Positions 1 to 11,531 are shown, counted from the first letter of the stretch. The stretch is 64,000 nt of DNA from Nosocomiicoccus massiliensis (GCF_002871345.2 NZ_CP136964.1:1488001-1552000), one strand, 5' to 3'. A program made the numbers and translations. Notes: generated from the letters alone by a model not told the origin.

Positions 1-1617
1 TGTCATGGATATCGTTTAAATATTGAGGCGCGCTCAGTTAAAATTAACAAACGCCATATCGGTGAAGCAGTCGATCAATCGGTGAATGATGCGCTTCAAT
101 TCTTTAATGATTTACATTTAAGTGAAAAGAATCAAGCAATCGCAACACCGATATTAAAAGAAATCAATGACAGACTCACGTTTTTAAGAAATGTTGGGCT
201 CGGATATTTAACGCTCAATCGTCGAAGCGGTACGTTATCTGGTGGGGAAGCACAGCGTATTCGACTCGCGACACAGATCGGTTCGATGTTAAGTGGCGTG
301 CTTTATATACTAGACGAGCCTTCGATTGGACTACATCAGCGAGATAACGATAAGCTAATCGCAACGCTAAAAGAGATGCGCGATTTAGGGAATACGTTAA
401 TCGTCGTCGAACACGATGAAGATACGATGATTGCGAGTGATTATTTAATCGATATCGGACCAGGAGCAGGAGAAAACGGTGGAGAAATCGTCGCAGCTGG
501 AACACCGAAAGAAGTCATGAATAACGACGCTTCAATTACAGGTCAATATTTAAGTGGTAAAAAAGAAATCCCATTACCAGAAAATTATCGAAAACAAACG
601 ACTAAAAAGTTTAGAGTAAAAGGTGCGAAAGAAAACAACTTAAAAAATATCGATGTAGACTTCCCGCATGGTCTCTTAAACGTTGTAACAGGTGTCTCAG
701 GATCTGGTAAGAGTACGTTAGTGAACGAAATTTTATATAAAGGACTCCATAAAGAGTTATATAAATCTAAACTCGTACCTGGAAAGTTTAAAAAAATAGA
801 AGGCGCGGAGTATTTAGATAAGATTATCGACATCGACCAATCTCCAATCGGTCGTACACCGAGAAGTAACCCGGCGACGTATACAGGTGTCTTTGATGAC
901 ATTCGTGACGTCTTCGCTGAAACGAACGAAGCGAAAGTTCGAGGGTACAAAAAAGGGAGATTTAGTTTTAACGTAAAAGGTGGACGTTGTGAAGCGTGTA
1001 AAGGTGACGGAATTTTAAAAATTGAAATGCACTTTTTACCAGACGTCTTTGTGCCGTGTGAAGTATGTCACGGTAAACGTTATAACAGAGAGACGTTAGA
1101 AGTGAAATATAAAGATAAAAACATCTCAGATGTCCTTGAAATGACGGTAGAAGAAGCAGCGAAATTCTTTGAAAACATTCCGAAAATCAGTCGTAAGCTA
1201 GAGACGTTATTAGATGTTGGACTCGGCTATGTAAAACTCGGCCAACCGGCAACGACGTTATCCGGTGGGGAAGCACAACGCGTGAAACTTGCGAGTGAAC
1301 TTCAAAAACGTTCAAATGGTAAGACGCTCTATATACTCGATGAGCCAACGACGGGACTCCACTCAGAAGATATTCGAAAACTGATTAAAGTCATTCAGCG
1401 ACTCGTAGATAACGGTGACACCGTCGTCATTATCGAACATAATTTAGACGTTATAAAAGTTGCAGATCACATCATCGATCTTGGCCCTGAAGGGGGCGAC
1501 GGTGGAGGAGAAGTCGTTGCGCATGGTACAATAGAAGATATCATGGAGACGAAAGAAAGCCATACAGGATATCACTTAAAAAAATGGCTTAATCGTAACC
1601 ATCAGGAGGTTAAATAA
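1..1617 (+). CDS. uvrA: UvrABC excinuclease subunit A, C-terminal part (5' end outside window)
   Basis: DNA-damage recognition ATPase of nucleotide excision repair. The frame is open from base 1, so the gene starts upstream; about 539 residues are visible. The segment opens in the CHGYRLN region, after which comes the first ABC signature [12 protein letters not shown] and Walker [10 protein letters not shown]. The second ATPase has Walker [10 protein letters not shown] (bases 691-717), a zinc finger with two Cys pairs (CEAC and CEVC), signature [12 protein letters not shown] and Walker [14 protein letters not shown] at 82 is internal and not a start. The stop overlaps the next gene by 1 nt. 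Identification is very secure. Confidence 0.97.
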   Translation, partial: CHGYRLNIEARSVKINKRHIGEAVDQSVNDALQFFNDLHLSEKNQAIATPILKEINDRLTFLRNVGLGYLTLNRRSGTLSGGEAQRIRLATQIGSMLSGVLYILDEPSIGLHQRDNDKLIATLKEMRDLGNTLIVVEHDEDTMIASDYLIDIGPGAGENGGEIVAAGTPKEVMNNDASITGQYLSGKKEIPLPENYRKQTTKKFRVKGAKENNLKNIDVDFPHGLLNVVTGVSGSGKSTLVNEILYKGLHKELYKSKLVPGKFKKIEGAEYLDKIIDIDQSPIGRTPRSNPATYTGVFDDIRDVFAETNEAKVRGYKKGRFSFNVKGGRCEACKGDGILKIEMHFLPDVFVPCEVCHGKRYNRETLEVKYKDKNISDVLEMTVEEAAKFFENIPKISRKLETLLDVGLGYVKLGQPATTLSGGEAQRVKLASELQKRSNGKTLYILDEPTTGLHSEDIRKLIKVIQRLVDNGDTVVIIEHNLDVIKVADHIIDLGPEGGDGGGEVVAHGTIEDIMETKESHTGYHLKKWLNRNHQEVK

Positions 1618-2756
1618 TGGATAGTAAAGCGCGAATTTTAAAGATGCTTGAAGATGGTTTAATCACGACAAAAGAAGCAATCGACCTTATGAATGCATTA
1701 AACGAAGACGATCAAGATAAGAAACACACGAGCGATAAAAAAGAAGAAGAGAACAGTATTTATAAGTTTTTTGAAAATATGACAGACGAAGTTGGAAAGA
1801 TTTTAGATCCCGATACGATTCAAAAAAACGCGAAAGAAACGTTTGACGATGTCCGTCGTAAAGCAAAAGCAACGAAGAGCACGTCAGATATTTTAAAAAC
1901 GTTAGAAGACGTATTCGACAAAGCTAAAACAGGAGACATCGATGCGATTTTCCAGCAAGGGTCTAAAAATAAACTCATCGAAACGATCGAAGAAGATTTT
2001 TCATCTGTTACGTTAGACGTAACGAATGGTAACGTCGAAGTGAAAAAGACAGATGGCGTAACAGCGGTACGTTTTGAAGTGACACCGTTCTATAGAAAAC
2101 TCGATAAAAAACGCAATTACTTTGAAGATATTTTCTGCGAAGTAAAAAACGGCAACTTAGAAATTATGTCACCACTTCGTAGTGCGAAAGTAAACGTCGT
2201 ATTAGAAATTAACGAACGTGCACTCGACCACTTACACATTTCAAGTTCAAACGGCAGCGTCGACGTTGAAGATTTACTGTTAAAAGATTTATCTATCGAT
2301 ATTTTAAATGGAGATATCGAAGTCGAAGATATTTCAGCAAAACATGCATTCGTTAGAACGTCACGCGGGTCGTTAGATGTTAAAGAAAGTGCGTTTACGA
2401 ATTTAGAACTCGTATCGATGCTCGGTACGATTTCAACGAAAGAACTAGATGTTGAAGAAATCGACATTAAAGCGAACGGCTCAGTGTCACTTTCATTAAA
2501 TGAAGATACACGTGATGCTAAAATTCAAACGAACATGGGAAGCATCAACGTAGAAATTCCGTCAGGTCGTAAAGTCGAAGGACGTTTAAACACAGTGCTT
2601 GGACATATTAACTATCCGCCTGGGTTAAACATCCGAGATATGAAGCCATCCGATTTAGGATTAAAAGAAATTATGATCATTAACGACACAGATGAATCAG
2701 GTCTCGTTATAGAAGCGAGCACTAAAGTAGGTTCAGTCACACTCCATACAGTATAA
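1617..2756 (+). CDS. YvlB-like DUF4097 protein
   Basis: 379 residues. The first ~30 residues ([17 protein letters not shown]) form a short helical SHOCT-like module. A charged linker follows, and from about residue 120 to the end the protein is a repetitive beta-rich DUF4097 domain (IEEDFSSVTLDVTNGNVEV and similar strands such as SSNGSVDVEDL). This resembles B. subtilis YvlB, also encoded next to uvrA and linked there to cell-envelope stress; the biochemical role is unknown. The ATG overlaps the uvrA stop by 1 nt and has a strong AGGAGG at 1603-1608, so it is cotranscribed with uvrA. A terminator follows. Confidence 0.85.
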   Translation: MDSKARILKMLEDGLITTKEAIDLMNALNEDDQDKKHTSDKKEEENSIYKFFENMTDEVGKILDPDTIQKNAKETFDDVRRKAKATKSTSDILKTLEDVFDKAKTGDIDAIFQQGSKNKLIETIEEDFSSVTLDVTNGNVEVKKTDGVTAVRFEVTPFYRKLDKKRNYFEDIFCEVKNGNLEIMSPLRSAKVNVVLEINERALDHLHISSSNGSVDVEDLLLKDLSIDILNGDIEVEDISAKHAFVRTSRGSLDVKESAFTNLELVSMLGTISTKELDVEEIDIKANGSVSLSLNEDTRDAKIQTNMGSINVEIPSGRKVEGRLNTVLGHINYPPGLNIRDMKPSDLGLKEIMIINDTDESGLVIEASTKVGSVTLHTV

Positions 2757-2766
2757 AACGTATTTA

Positions 2767-2800
2767 AAGGACAAGTAGCTATCAGACTTGTCCTTTTTTG
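2767..2800 (+). terminator. Rho-independent terminator after yvlB-like gene
   Basis: AAGGACAAG and CTTGTCCTT form a hairpin followed by TTTTT. It separates the uvrA transcript from hprK. A TATAAT at 2802-2807 immediately after it is a plausible -10 for hprK, but no good -35 is visible. Confidence 0.85.
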
Positions 2801-2835
2801 CTATAATAGGAAGTATCAAATTTGAGAGGTATATT

Positions 2836-3768
2836 ATGTTAACGGTAAGTAACGTCATCGAACGATTCAAATTAGAAATTATCACTGGTAAAACAGGTAT
2901 ACATAAACCAATCACAAGTATCGACGTCTCACGACCAGGTCTTGAGATTGCGGGTTATTTTTCACATTATTCAAAAGAACGCGTTCAGTTATTCGGACTG
3001 ACTGAAACGACGTATTTTAATACGAAATTAACGGATGAAGAACGCGCAACTCGTGCACAACTACTATGTACAAATGAGACGCCGTGTTTTATATTTACAG
3101 ACGATTTAATACCACCAAAAGAAATTATAGAAGCGTGTGAGAATGCAAATATTCCACTTTTAAAAACGTCGAATACGATTACGAATTTAATGTTTTACTT
3201 AACCGATTATTTAGAGATTTCTCTCGCACCTGAGACGAACGTTCACGGCGTACTATTAGATGTCTACGGAATCGGCGTATTAATTACTGGTGAAAGTGGT
3301 ATCGGTAAAAGTGAAATTGCGTTAGAGCTCGTTAAAAATGGACATCGTCTCGTCGCAGACGATAACGTCGAAATCAAAGAAATCGGTAAAAACGTTCTCA
3401 TCGGTAAATCTCCAGAGCTCATCGAAAATTTACTTGAAATTAGAGGGCTCGGCATTATAAACGTGATGACATTATTCGGTGCAAGTGTTGTGCTAAGTGA
3501 AAAGCGTATTATGTTAAACGTTCATTTAGAGTTTTGGCAAGAAGATAAAGAATACGACCGCCTCGGATTAGATAAACGAACAAAAAATATATTAAATTCT
3601 GAAATACCGAGTAAGTTAATCCCTGTACGACCAGGGCGAAACGTATCGAATATTATTGAAGTGGCAGCGATGGACTTTAGACTTCAAAATATGGGAGTCA
3701 GTGCCGCGAGAGAATTTAACGAGCGCTTAATTGCGCATATTAGGAGTAAAGATAACGGAGGGAAATAA
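2836..3768 (+). CDS. hprK: HPr kinase/phosphorylase
   Basis: Bifunctional kinase/phosphorylase acting on Ser46 of HPr, the central switch of carbon catabolite repression in Firmicutes. 310 residues, the usual length. Walker A GESGIGKS lies at about residues 152-159, followed by the family signature around [10 protein letters not shown]. Start chosen at ATG 2836 ([11 protein letters not shown]) with GAGAGG just upstream; the upstream ATG at 2788 lies inside the terminator hairpin. The stop overlaps lgt by 1 nt (TAATG), so the two are translationally coupled. Confidence 0.96.
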   Translation: MLTVSNVIERFKLEIITGKTGIHKPITSIDVSRPGLEIAGYFSHYSKERVQLFGLTETTYFNTKLTDEERATRAQLLCTNETPCFIFTDDLIPPKEIIEACENANIPLLKTSNTITNLMFYLTDYLEISLAPETNVHGVLLDVYGIGVLITGESGIGKSEIALELVKNGHRLVADDNVEIKEIGKNVLIGKSPELIENLLEIRGLGIINVMTLFGASVVLSEKRIMLNVHLEFWQEDKEYDRLGLDKRTKNILNSEIPSKLIPVRPGRNVSNIIEVAAMDFRLQNMGVSAAREFNERLIAHIRSKDNGGK

Positions 3769-4640
3769 TGATATATGCGATTGACCGCGTCGCAGTAAGT
3801 ATCGGTGGATTCGATATTTACTGGTACGGGATTTTAATATTTACAGGAATGATCTGTGCATACTTTTTAGCAAATCATGAAATGGTTAAAAAAGGATTTA
3901 GCGACGAAACACTCACGGAGATGATGGTATATATCATCGTCTTCTCACTCGTTGGTGCGAGACTTTACTTCGTGTTATTCAACTTAGATTATTATTTACT
4001 CCACCCACTCGATATTATAAAAGTATGGGAAGGTGGAATGGCGATCCACGGTGGGCTCATCGGTGGGGTCCTTGCAGGATATTACTACACGCGTAAAAAC
4101 AATTATAGTTTTTTCCAGTTTGGGGATATGTTAATGCCGAGTGTACTACTCGGCCAAGCAATCGGACGTTGGGGGAACTTTATTAACCAAGAAGCACACG
4201 GTGGCCCTGTGTCTCGAGCGTTTTTAGAGACGTTACGTTTACCAGAGTTTATCATTAACCAAATGTATATCGACGGTGTGTATTATCATCCGACCTTTTT
4301 ATATGAATCGATTTGGAACGTCGTCGGTATTTTTATACTGATGCGTTTACGTCCGAAATTAAAAATTGGTCAGACGTTTTTACTCTATTTAATTTACTAT
4401 TCTATCGGGCGCTTCTTTATCGAACGAATGCGTACAGATAGTTTAATGATTCTAGACCTTCTCCGTACAGCACAAGTGATGAGTCTCTCGCTTATCGCCC
4501 TTGCGATTATTGTATGGATATATAGAAATAAAAAGTACGACTTACCGGTATATGGTAACGTACACGGAAACTTTAACACGTTTAACAAAAAACAGCGTGC
4601 GACAGTTAAACAAAACACGAAAAAGAAAAAGAGGAAATAA
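3768..4640 (+). CDS. lgt: Phosphatidylglycerol-prolipoprotein diacylglyceryl transferase
   Basis: Membrane enzyme that transfers diacylglycerol from phosphatidylglycerol to the lipobox cysteine of prolipoproteins. 290 residues with about seven hydrophobic segments and the Lgt signature [14 protein letters not shown] in the central part. A basic tail ([10 protein letters not shown]) ends the protein. It would process lipoproteins such as those at 47441, 53869 and 58305. Sits in the conserved hprK-lgt operon. Confidence 0.96.
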   Translation: MIYAIDRVAVSIGGFDIYWYGILIFTGMICAYFLANHEMVKKGFSDETLTEMMVYIIVFSLVGARLYFVLFNLDYYLLHPLDIIKVWEGGMAIHGGLIGGVLAGYYYTRKNNYSFFQFGDMLMPSVLLGQAIGRWGNFINQEAHGGPVSRAFLETLRLPEFIINQMYIDGVYYHPTFLYESIWNVVGIFILMRLRPKLKIGQTFLLYLIYYSIGRFFIERMRTDSLMILDLLRTAQVMSLSLIALAIIVWIYRNKKYDLPVYGNVHGNFNTFNKKQRATVKQNTKKKKRK

Positions 4641-4642
4641 TT

Positions 4643-5137
4643 ATGCGTAAGCTCGAACGTTTTCCTTCAAAAAAAGAAAATCCGCTTTGGCGGATGTACC
4701 GTACGATTTCGTTTTTTAGAGTTGTTAAAAACTTCATCATTGTTGAAGCGGGAAGGTATTTCCCATCGACGAGAATGAAACATACACTGTATAAAACGGG
4801 ACTCAATATGAAACTCGGTGACAAAGTAAGTTTTGCATATAAAGCGATGCCGGACTTATTTTATCCTGAAAATATTACAGTTGGAGAGAACTCGATTATC
4901 GGCTATAACGCAACGTTACTTACGCACGAATATTTAGTCGATGAGTACCGTATCGGTTCAATTACGATCGGTAAAAATACGATGATCGGCGCGAACGTTA
5001 CGGTGTTACCTGGTGTGACGATTGGTGACAACGTATTAGTCGGTGCTGGAAGTGTCGTCTCTAAAGATATTCCAGATAATAGTATCGCGTACGGTAATCC
5101 GTTAGTTATAAAGGAGAGAAGCGATATTGAAAAGTAA
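4643..5137 (+). CDS. Left-handed beta-helix (hexapeptide) acyltransferase, YvoF-like
   Basis: 164 residues. An N-terminal basic/hydrophobic segment precedes hexapeptide repeats from about residue 80 ([36 protein letters not shown]) and the usual C-terminal [11 protein letters not shown]. This is the O-acetyltransferase fold; the acceptor substrate is unknown. B. subtilis has the homologous yvoF in the same hprK-lgt neighbourhood. Starts 2 nt after the lgt stop and overlaps the next gene by 11 nt. Confidence 0.85.
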   Translation: MRKLERFPSKKENPLWRMYRTISFFRVVKNFIIVEAGRYFPSTRMKHTLYKTGLNMKLGDKVSFAYKAMPDLFYPENITVGENSIIGYNATLLTHEYLVDEYRIGSITIGKNTMIGANVTVLPGVTIGDNVLVGAGSVVSKDIPDNSIAYGNPLVIKERSDIEK

Positions 5138-6539
5138 AATTATCTCGCTTCGTAACGACGGGAGGGTATACTACCGTCAAGCGATGAAGAAAAAGCATCA
5201 CGGATCATATCGTGATGCTTTAAATCTTATGGAGCGAGCGTTAAATGAAAGTAAAGAACGCGAATATGTGAGTGAATATGCGTATATTCTCACGCTACTC
5301 GGTGAATACGATAGAGCAGAACAGTTTATAATGACAGAGTTTGCAGCGTCAAATTTTGATACGACATATTACTATGAATTATCTGAGATGAATGTGTTAA
5401 TCGAAGATGCAAATAAAGGACTGTTATTTGGTATATTGTATGCGGAACTTCATAAAGATGATGATTATTACGACGATTTAATGGAAATGTTTACCGTTGA
5501 AGACTATAGTTACGATGAACTCCTAAAGGAAGCGAAAGAATTCGTTGGTCAATATATATTCCAGTCGTACTTTATGAGTGGTCAAATTGAAACATCACTC
5601 GATTATTTAGATGATATCGACTTTGACTTATCAAATAAACGTGAATTTAGAAATTTACGTGGGATGGCGTTACTCTTTTTAAATCGATTCGAAGAAGCAG
5701 AAGCGATTTTAACAGAGCTATTAAAAGAAGACCAAACAGATATGCATGCGTTAAGTCATTTAACGTTGCTTTATTTTTATACGAATCGTCACGACTTATA
5801 TGTAAAGTTTTTACGTCATTTAGAAGTCGTCGAACCACTCGACGAAGACGACCGTTTAAAAGTCGGCCTCGTTTTAAACTTTTTAAAAAAGCATAAAGAA
5901 GCGTATCAATTACTTTATCCATTATATAAAAAGAAGTATATGGTCAATTTCCAGTTATTACACGCACTCAGTCAAGCCGCGTATAAAATTGGCGAAGTCG
6001 AAGAAGCAGAAATGTTTTGGAAAGAGATGCAGCTCTATCACCCACTCGATGAAATTCACAGTCCATGGCAAAAAGAACAAGCGGCTGAAACGTTAAATAA
6101 AATTATCGACGAGTATTTACAAAGTGATGATCCACATAAGCGCATACTCGGCTTGTTCCGTACGAGTATTATTCGACCTGAAGATGTCATATTAGGGTCA
6201 CCCGTATGGGATTTAATTGAACAGTTTGGAAACTTTGAAAAGATGTACACGGCGTATATATTTAACAATTTTAAGTTTAAAAAGTTTGATATATTACATG
6301 AAGGACTTGAAGTGTTATCGATTGATTATCTCGATAGAGATGACATTTTACTTGGCTGGATTGACGCGATTACACATATCGACATTAGCGAGTTAAAAGA
6401 ATCTGGGAAAACATATGCGTTAGCTTTTTTATATGTGTATTATAACGACGGTTTTACAGTAGAAACATTGTCAGAAAAGTATCAGGTTTATCCGCATAAA
6501 TTAAAAAAAGCAATTGAAGATATTAAGCAGAATGAGTGA
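5127..6539 (+). CDS. Tetratricopeptide-repeat protein
   Basis: 470 residues, mostly helical, with TPR-like pairs ([40 protein letters not shown]) and no signal peptide or membrane segment. The start is TTG at 5127, preceded by AAGGAGAG at 5110-5117, and overlaps the acyltransferase by 11 nt. Orthologues occur between lgt and trxB in staphylococci; the function is not established. Acidic and probably a cytosolic scaffold. Confidence 0.8.
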   Translation: MKSKIISLRNDGRVYYRQAMKKKHHGSYRDALNLMERALNESKEREYVSEYAYILTLLGEYDRAEQFIMTEFAASNFDTTYYYELSEMNVLIEDANKGLLFGILYAELHKDDDYYDDLMEMFTVEDYSYDELLKEAKEFVGQYIFQSYFMSGQIETSLDYLDDIDFDLSNKREFRNLRGMALLFLNRFEEAEAILTELLKEDQTDMHALSHLTLLYFYTNRHDLYVKFLRHLEVVEPLDEDDRLKVGLVLNFLKKHKEAYQLLYPLYKKKYMVNFQLLHALSQAAYKIGEVEEAEMFWKEMQLYHPLDEIHSPWQKEQAAETLNKIIDEYLQSDDPHKRILGLFRTSIIRPEDVILGSPVWDLIEQFGNFEKMYTAYIFNNFKFKKFDILHEGLEVLSIDYLDRDDILLGWIDAITHIDISELKESGKTYALAFLYVYYNDGFTVETLSEKYQVYPHKLKKAIEDIKQNE

Positions 6540-6565
6540 CACACCCGGCTCATTTTAGATATAAT
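6536..6565 (+). promoter_or_regulatory. SigA-type promoter of trxB
   Basis: GTGACA at 6536-6541 and TATAAT at 6560-6565 with an 18-bp spacer, just after the TPR gene. The ribosome binding site AAAGGAGAG follows at 6586-6594. Confidence 0.65.
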
Positions 6566-6587
6566 ATGAAAAGTATGTTACGAGTAA

Positions 6588-7532
<945 letters not shown>

Positions 7533-7537
7533 AATTT

Positions 7538-7566
7538 AAAAGATGGGACGCTCGTTCCATCTTTTT
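7538..7566 (+). terminator. Terminator after trxB
   Basis: AAAGATGGGA pairs with TTCCATCTTT (one G-U), followed by a short T run. Confidence 0.8.
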
Positions 7567-7589
7567 AAACGTAGATGGGAGGAATTCGA

Positions 7590-8465
7590 GTGAAAAACTT
7601 AATTATATTAACTGGGATGAGTGGTGCAGGTAAATCTATCGCATTAGAATCTCTTGAAGACATGGGTTATTTTGCGATTGATAATTTACCCGTACCGTTA
7701 TTACCGAAAATTGTAGAAATGATGCAGTCGACAAACGAAGATATGCATGACGTTGCGCTAAGTATCGACTTAAGAGATCGTATGTTTTTTAGTCAGTTCA
7801 TTCCAGCGATCAACGATCTTATTTCAGTAAAAGGGATTCGCACACAAATCGTCTTTTTAGATGCGACAGATAATAAATTAATTAGTAGATACAAAGAGAC
7901 GAGAAGAAGTCATCCGTTAAATGATAATGTATCATTATCTGAAGCGATAAAAAATGAGCGTAGTTTACTAGAAGACGTGAAAAAAGCGTCGACAATTATT
8001 ATCGATACGACAGAAACATCTGCAAAAGAATTAAAAGAAAAGATTTACGACTACTTAAAATATGACCGCGATGAAAAGTTTACTATTAACGTGATGAGCT
8101 TTGGGTTTAAACATGAAATCCCTCAAGATGCGGACATTATGTATGACGTTAGATTTTTACCGAATCCGTATTATATCGAGTCACTTCGTCCGAAAACGGG
8201 ACTCGACCAAGACGTCTATGATTACGTTATGAAGTTTAAAGATACAGAAATATTTTACGAGAAGTTAATCGATATCATTAATTTTTCACTCCCGTTATAC
8301 GTAAAAGAAGGAAAATCTCAATTAAATATCGCAATTGGTTGTACGGGTGGGCAGCACCGTTCAGTTGCGATCGCAGAACGTATTTCAAATGATTTAAAGA
8401 CAAAGCATATGTATAAAATTAATACAATCCACAAAGAAACACATAGGCACCGCCATGAATCATAA
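7590..8465 (+). CDS. rapZ: RNase adapter / nucleotide-binding protein RapZ
   Basis: P-loop protein of the RapZ (YvcJ) family, 291 residues. Walker A GMSGAGKS lies near the N-terminus and the C-terminal domain contains IAIGCTGGQHRSV. In E. coli RapZ controls GlmZ sRNA decay; in Firmicutes it binds nucleotides and affects competence, so only the family is claimed. Start taken at GTG 7590 because GGGAGG sits at 7577-7582; the ATG at 7575 is fused to that binding site. Overlaps yvcK by 11 nt. Confidence 0.93.
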   Translation: MKNLIILTGMSGAGKSIALESLEDMGYFAIDNLPVPLLPKIVEMMQSTNEDMHDVALSIDLRDRMFFSQFIPAINDLISVKGIRTQIVFLDATDNKLISRYKETRRSHPLNDNVSLSEAIKNERSLLEDVKKASTIIIDTTETSAKELKEKIYDYLKYDRDEKFTINVMSFGFKHEIPQDADIMYDVRFLPNPYYIESLRPKTGLDQDVYDYVMKFKDTEIFYEKLIDIINFSLPLYVKEGKSQLNIAIGCTGGQHRSVAIAERISNDLKTKHMYKINTIHKETHRHRHES

Positions 8466-9435
8466 GACAATTAACGTCGTTTTAATCGGCGGTGGAACTG
8501 GGTTAAGTGTACTCGCACGTGGGTTAAAAAAATATCCAGTCGATATATCTGCAGTCGTTACAGTTGCAGATGATGGTGGATCGACAGGAAAAATACGTTC
8601 TGAAATTGATATGCCAGCACCAGGAGATATTCGAAACGTTCTCGCTGCACTAAGTGAATCTGAAGCATTAATAAAAGATTTATTTACATATCGCTTTAAC
8701 CGTGAAAAGATCAGCGGACATAGTCTCGGAAATTTAATGCTCGCTGCGATGTATGATATGCAAGGTGATTTTTCAGTCGCGGTTGAAAAGTTATCTGAGA
8801 TATTAAACGTAAAAGGTAAAGTGATTCCAAGTACAAACCGCTCCCCAAAACTCGTCGCGATAATGACAGACGGGACAAAATACGAGGGAGAAAGTTATAT
8901 TCCGAAAGTTAAAAAGAAAATCGATCATATATATTTAAGCCCATCGGGAATCGAAGGTTCGAGTACCGCAATCGAAGCGATTCAAAACGCGGACTTTATT
9001 ATATATGGTCCGGGAAGTTTATATACGAGTATTATCCCAAACGTTTTACCGACGAGTATCAATAAGGCACTCCAAGAATCAACTGCAGATCAGATTTATA
9101 TAAGTAATATCGTAGAGCAACCAGGAGAAACAAAATCGATGACAGCAGCGGACTGTGTCGATGCGATTCATAAACATATTGGAAAAGACGTCATTAAACA
9201 TGTTATCGCCAGTGACGAAGATACTAAGCAACTCGTCTCACAGCGCTACAAAGAAGAAGGCGTAAGTGCAGTGATCTTGAATAAAGTCGAACTACAACAA
9301 CGAGGAATTAACGTATATTTATATGATAATATCGTCCAAAAAACAGAGGATGGTATATTAAGACATGACTCAATACAATTAGCTAAAAATATATATGAAC
9401 TCATACTCGAATTATTTGAAGCTATTGAATATTGA
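8455..9435 (+). CDS. yvcK: Gluconeogenesis factor YvcK (CofD-like)
   Basis: 326 residues of the CofD/YvcK family: N-terminal GGGTGLSVLARGL, then VADDGGSTGKIR and PGDIRN, the UDP-sugar-binding region in B. subtilis YvcK. Needed for growth on gluconeogenic carbon sources and for cell morphology in Bacillus. Part of the conserved rapZ-yvcK-whiA trio; overlaps rapZ by 11 nt and lies 17 nt before whiA. Confidence 0.94.
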   Translation: MNHKTINVVLIGGGTGLSVLARGLKKYPVDISAVVTVADDGGSTGKIRSEIDMPAPGDIRNVLAALSESEALIKDLFTYRFNREKISGHSLGNLMLAAMYDMQGDFSVAVEKLSEILNVKGKVIPSTNRSPKLVAIMTDGTKYEGESYIPKVKKKIDHIYLSPSGIEGSSTAIEAIQNADFIIYGPGSLYTSIIPNVLPTSINKALQESTADQIYISNIVEQPGETKSMTAADCVDAIHKHIGKDVIKHVIASDEDTKQLVSQRYKEEGVSAVILNKVELQQRGINVYLYDNIVQKTEDGILRHDSIQLAKNIYELILELFEAIEY

Positions 9436-9452
9436 AAGTGAGGTGAGTCAAT

Positions 9453-10397
9453 ATGTCGTTTGCCTCAGAAATGAAAGGTGAACTATGCCGAATAGAAGTG
9501 GATGAAAAATGTAGTAAAGAAGAATTGTCCGCAATTATAAAAATGAACGGATCGATCGCAGTATCAGAAGGAAAATGGATCATCAACATCCAAACAGAAA
9601 ATGCAGCGATCGCAAGACGTATATTTAGACTCATTAAAGAATTATATAAAATCGAACCAGAATTAGCCGTTCGAAGAAAAATGCAGTTAAAGAAAAATAA
9701 CGTCTATATATGTAGAGTAAAAGAAAACACGAGAGAAATATTAGATGACCTAAACGTCATGCGTGACGGGGAGATTATACATGACGTCGAACTGACGTCA
9801 CTCACAGATGATGAATGCGTAAGAAGTTATTTAAGAGGCGCATTTTTAGCAGCAGGATCAGCCAATAACCCAGAAACATCATCTTATCATTTAGAAATCG
9901 CGTCACTCTATGAAGAACATGCGTATTCTTTAATGAAACTAATGAACGAATACGAACTCAACGCAAAAGTCATCGATAGAAAACGTGGGTATATTACGTA
10001 CTTAAAAGAAGCAGAGAAAATCTCAGACTTCTTAGGACTCGTCGGTGGGCATCAAGCAATGCTAAAATTTGAAGACGTTAGAATACTAAGAGACATGAGA
10101 AACTCCGTCAACCGACTCGTCAACTGTGAAACAGCAAACTTAAACAAAACAATTAGCGCAGCGATGCGCCAAGTAGAAAACATCAAATACATCGACCAAG
10201 AAATCGGATTAGAAAAACTACCAGACCGATTACGAGAAATTGCGTACTTAAGAAGAGACAACCATGATATGAGTTTAAAAGAACTCGGAGAAAGCATCTC
10301 AACAGGACCGATATCAAAATCCGGCGTCAACCATCGACTACGTAAAATCGATGAGATCGCAGATAAATTGAGAAGCGGGCAAGATGTGAAGTTGTAG
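9453..10397 (+). CDS. whiA: DNA-binding protein WhiA
   Basis: 314 residues: an N-terminal LAGLIDADG-like domain (begins [15 protein letters not shown]) and a C-terminal helix-turn-helix ([24 protein letters not shown] is the classic WhiA HTH). Affects sporulation in Streptomyces, and division and chromosome segregation in Bacillus. Ribosome binding site GTGAGGTGA upstream. Last gene of the rapZ operon. Confidence 0.95.
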   Translation: MSFASEMKGELCRIEVDEKCSKEELSAIIKMNGSIAVSEGKWIINIQTENAAIARRIFRLIKELYKIEPELAVRRKMQLKKNNVYICRVKENTREILDDLNVMRDGEIIHDVELTSLTDDECVRSYLRGAFLAAGSANNPETSSYHLEIASLYEEHAYSLMKLMNEYELNAKVIDRKRGYITYLKEAEKISDFLGLVGGHQAMLKFEDVRILRDMRNSVNRLVNCETANLNKTISAAMRQVENIKYIDQEIGLEKLPDRLREIAYLRRDNHDMSLKELGESISTGPISKSGVNHRLRKIDEIADKLRSGQDVKL

Positions 10398-10456
10398 GGG
10401 ATAATGCGATGATTTCTACGTGTTATTTACAAAAATGAGACTAGAATCTAAAAATA

Positions 10457-10584
10457 TGTTAGATAAATGATTATATTTAACAAAAATGATCCTATATAAC
10501 TAAAATATGTTAGATAAAACAATATATTTAACAAAAATGATCCTAAACTACCGAAATATGTTAGATAAATCATTATATCTAACA
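10457..10584. repeat. Three 26-bp palindromes phased at exactly 51 bp
   Basis: Palindromes start at 10457, 10508 and 10559. Each is TGTTAGATA, eight variable bases, then TATYTAACA. The 25-bp spacers are AT-rich and partly similar (both begin AAAATGATCCT). A degenerate fourth unit appears to lie upstream around 10420-10456. The array occupies the convergent intergenic space between whiA and clpP. The same motif and period recur at 59.9-60.3 kb. No protein or RNA function is known to me. Confidence 0.85.
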
Positions 10585-10660
10585 AAATCAAAAGAAAAGT
10601 GTTAAATAAACACGACGAGTAAAGTCATCTAATAATAATTACAAACAAAATAAATAAAAG

Positions 10661-10692
10661 AAGGGATTCAACGAAAGTTGAATCCCTTTTAC
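10661..10692. terminator. Bidirectional terminator between whiA and clpP
   Basis: AAGGGATTCAAC, loop GAAA, GTTGAATCCCTT, flanked by TTTT on the + side and an A-rich tract (T-rich for clpP) on the other. Serves clpP mainly. Confidence 0.85.
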
Positions 10693-10699
10693 CTTATAC

Positions 10700-11290
10700 T
10701 TATTTAACTTTTTCTGGTTGTAACACATCATCGATTAAACCATACTCTTTAGCTTCTTCAGCTGTTAAGTAGTTGTCACGATCTGTGTCTTTTTCAATTC
10801 GCTCAAGTGGTTGACCTGTACGTTCAGCTAAAATTTTATTAAGCTTTTCACGTGTATTTAAAATATGACGTGCAGCAATTTCAATTTCAGTCGCTTGACC
10901 TTGAGCACCACCTAATGGTTGGTGAATCATCACTTCAGCATTTGGTAACGCAAAACGTTTACCTTTAGTACCAGCAGCAAGTAAGAAAGAACCCATAGAC
11001 GCTGCCATACCCATACAAATCGTTTGTACGTCTGGTTTAATATGTTGAATCGTATCGTAAATTGCCATACCAGCAGTCACACTACCACCTGGTGAGTTAA
11101 TATATAAATAAATATCCTTCTCAGCATCTTGTGCTTGTAAGAAAAGTAACTGACTTACAACAGAGTTCGCGACATTATCATCAATCGCACTACCGATCAT
11201 AATAATTCTATCCTTTAATAAACGAGAGTAAATATCATACGCACGTTCACCGCGGTTAGTTGATTCAATTACTGTAGGTATTAAGTTCAT
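10700..11290 (-). CDS. clpP: ATP-dependent Clp protease proteolytic subunit
   Basis: Serine protease subunit that partners ClpX/ClpC. 196 residues. The catalytic triad is Ser98 (in MAASMGS), His123 (in MIHQPLGG) and Asp172, exactly at the canonical positions. Transcribed opposite to its neighbours from its own promoter, which carries a CtsR operator, so it belongs to the class III heat-shock regulon. Ribosome binding site AGGAGG immediately upstream. Confidence 0.98.
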   Translation of the reverse strand: MNLIPTVIESTNRGERAYDIYSRLLKDRIIMIGSAIDDNVANSVVSQLLFLQAQDAEKDIYLYINSPGGSVTAGMAIYDTIQHIKPDVQTICMGMAASMGSFLLAAGTKGKRFALPNAEVMIHQPLGGAQGQATEIEIAARHILNTREKLNKILAERTGQPLERIEKDTDRDNYLTAEEAKEYGLIDDVLQPEKVK

Positions 11291-11337
11291 AAAAAATCCT
11301 CCTGTATATACATATCGTAATTTTATTAAAACATATT

Positions 11338-11354
11338 AGTCAAACAAGGTCAAA
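11338..11354. promoter_or_regulatory. CtsR operator overlapping the clpP promoter
   Basis: Tandem heptads AGTCAAA and GGTCAAA separated by CAA, matching the CtsR consensus (RGTCAAA, NAN, RGTCAAA). On the minus strand the second heptad supplies the -35 TTGACC, followed by a 17-bp spacer and -10 TTTAAT, so CtsR binding would block RNA polymerase. Confidence 0.88.
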
Positions 11355-11387
11355 AGATATACTTGTCTATGTTATAATACAATTATT

Positions 11388-11459
11388 GCCCTCGTGGTGT
11401 AATGGATAACACATGAGATTCCGGTTCTCATACTGGGGGTTCGATTCCCTTCGGGGGCG
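11388..11459 (+). tRNA. tRNA-Arg (anticodon CCG)
   Basis: Acceptor arms GCCCTCG and CGGGGGC pair. The anticodon stem TGAGA/TCTCA encloses loop TTCCGGT (anticodon CCG) and the T-arm contains GGTTCGATTCC. CCA is not encoded. A TATAAT at 11372-11377 is a plausible -10, and a T run follows the gene. A tRNA-Arg beside clpP is common in staphylococci. Confidence 0.93.
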
Positions 11460-11502
11460 TTTTTTTAATTGAATATTACTGTGTGGATCACTTTTAGCTG
11501 TT

Positions 11503-11531
11503 TTATGTAATGTTCTTCGAACTTTACATAA
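11503..11531. promoter_or_regulatory. Candidate operator upstream of pgs operon
   Basis: 29-bp near-perfect palindrome: TTATGTAA and TTACATAA arms plus GTTC/GAAC, with one T-T mismatch and a 3-nt centre. There is no T run, so it is not a terminator. It lies about 60 bp upstream of the pgsB ribosome binding site and could bind a dimeric regulator. The regulator is unknown. Confidence 0.45.

Noticed and set aside
2788..2835. N-terminal extension of HprK
   Set aside because: The upstream ATG is inside the preceding terminator hairpin and HprK normally begins at the chosen ATG.
10457..10584. A small CRISPR array (26-bp palindromic repeat, 25-bp spacers)
   Set aside because: Repeats vary in their central 8 bases and arms, spacers are mutually similar at this locus, copy number is three, and no cas gene is visible. 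Described as phased palindromes instead.
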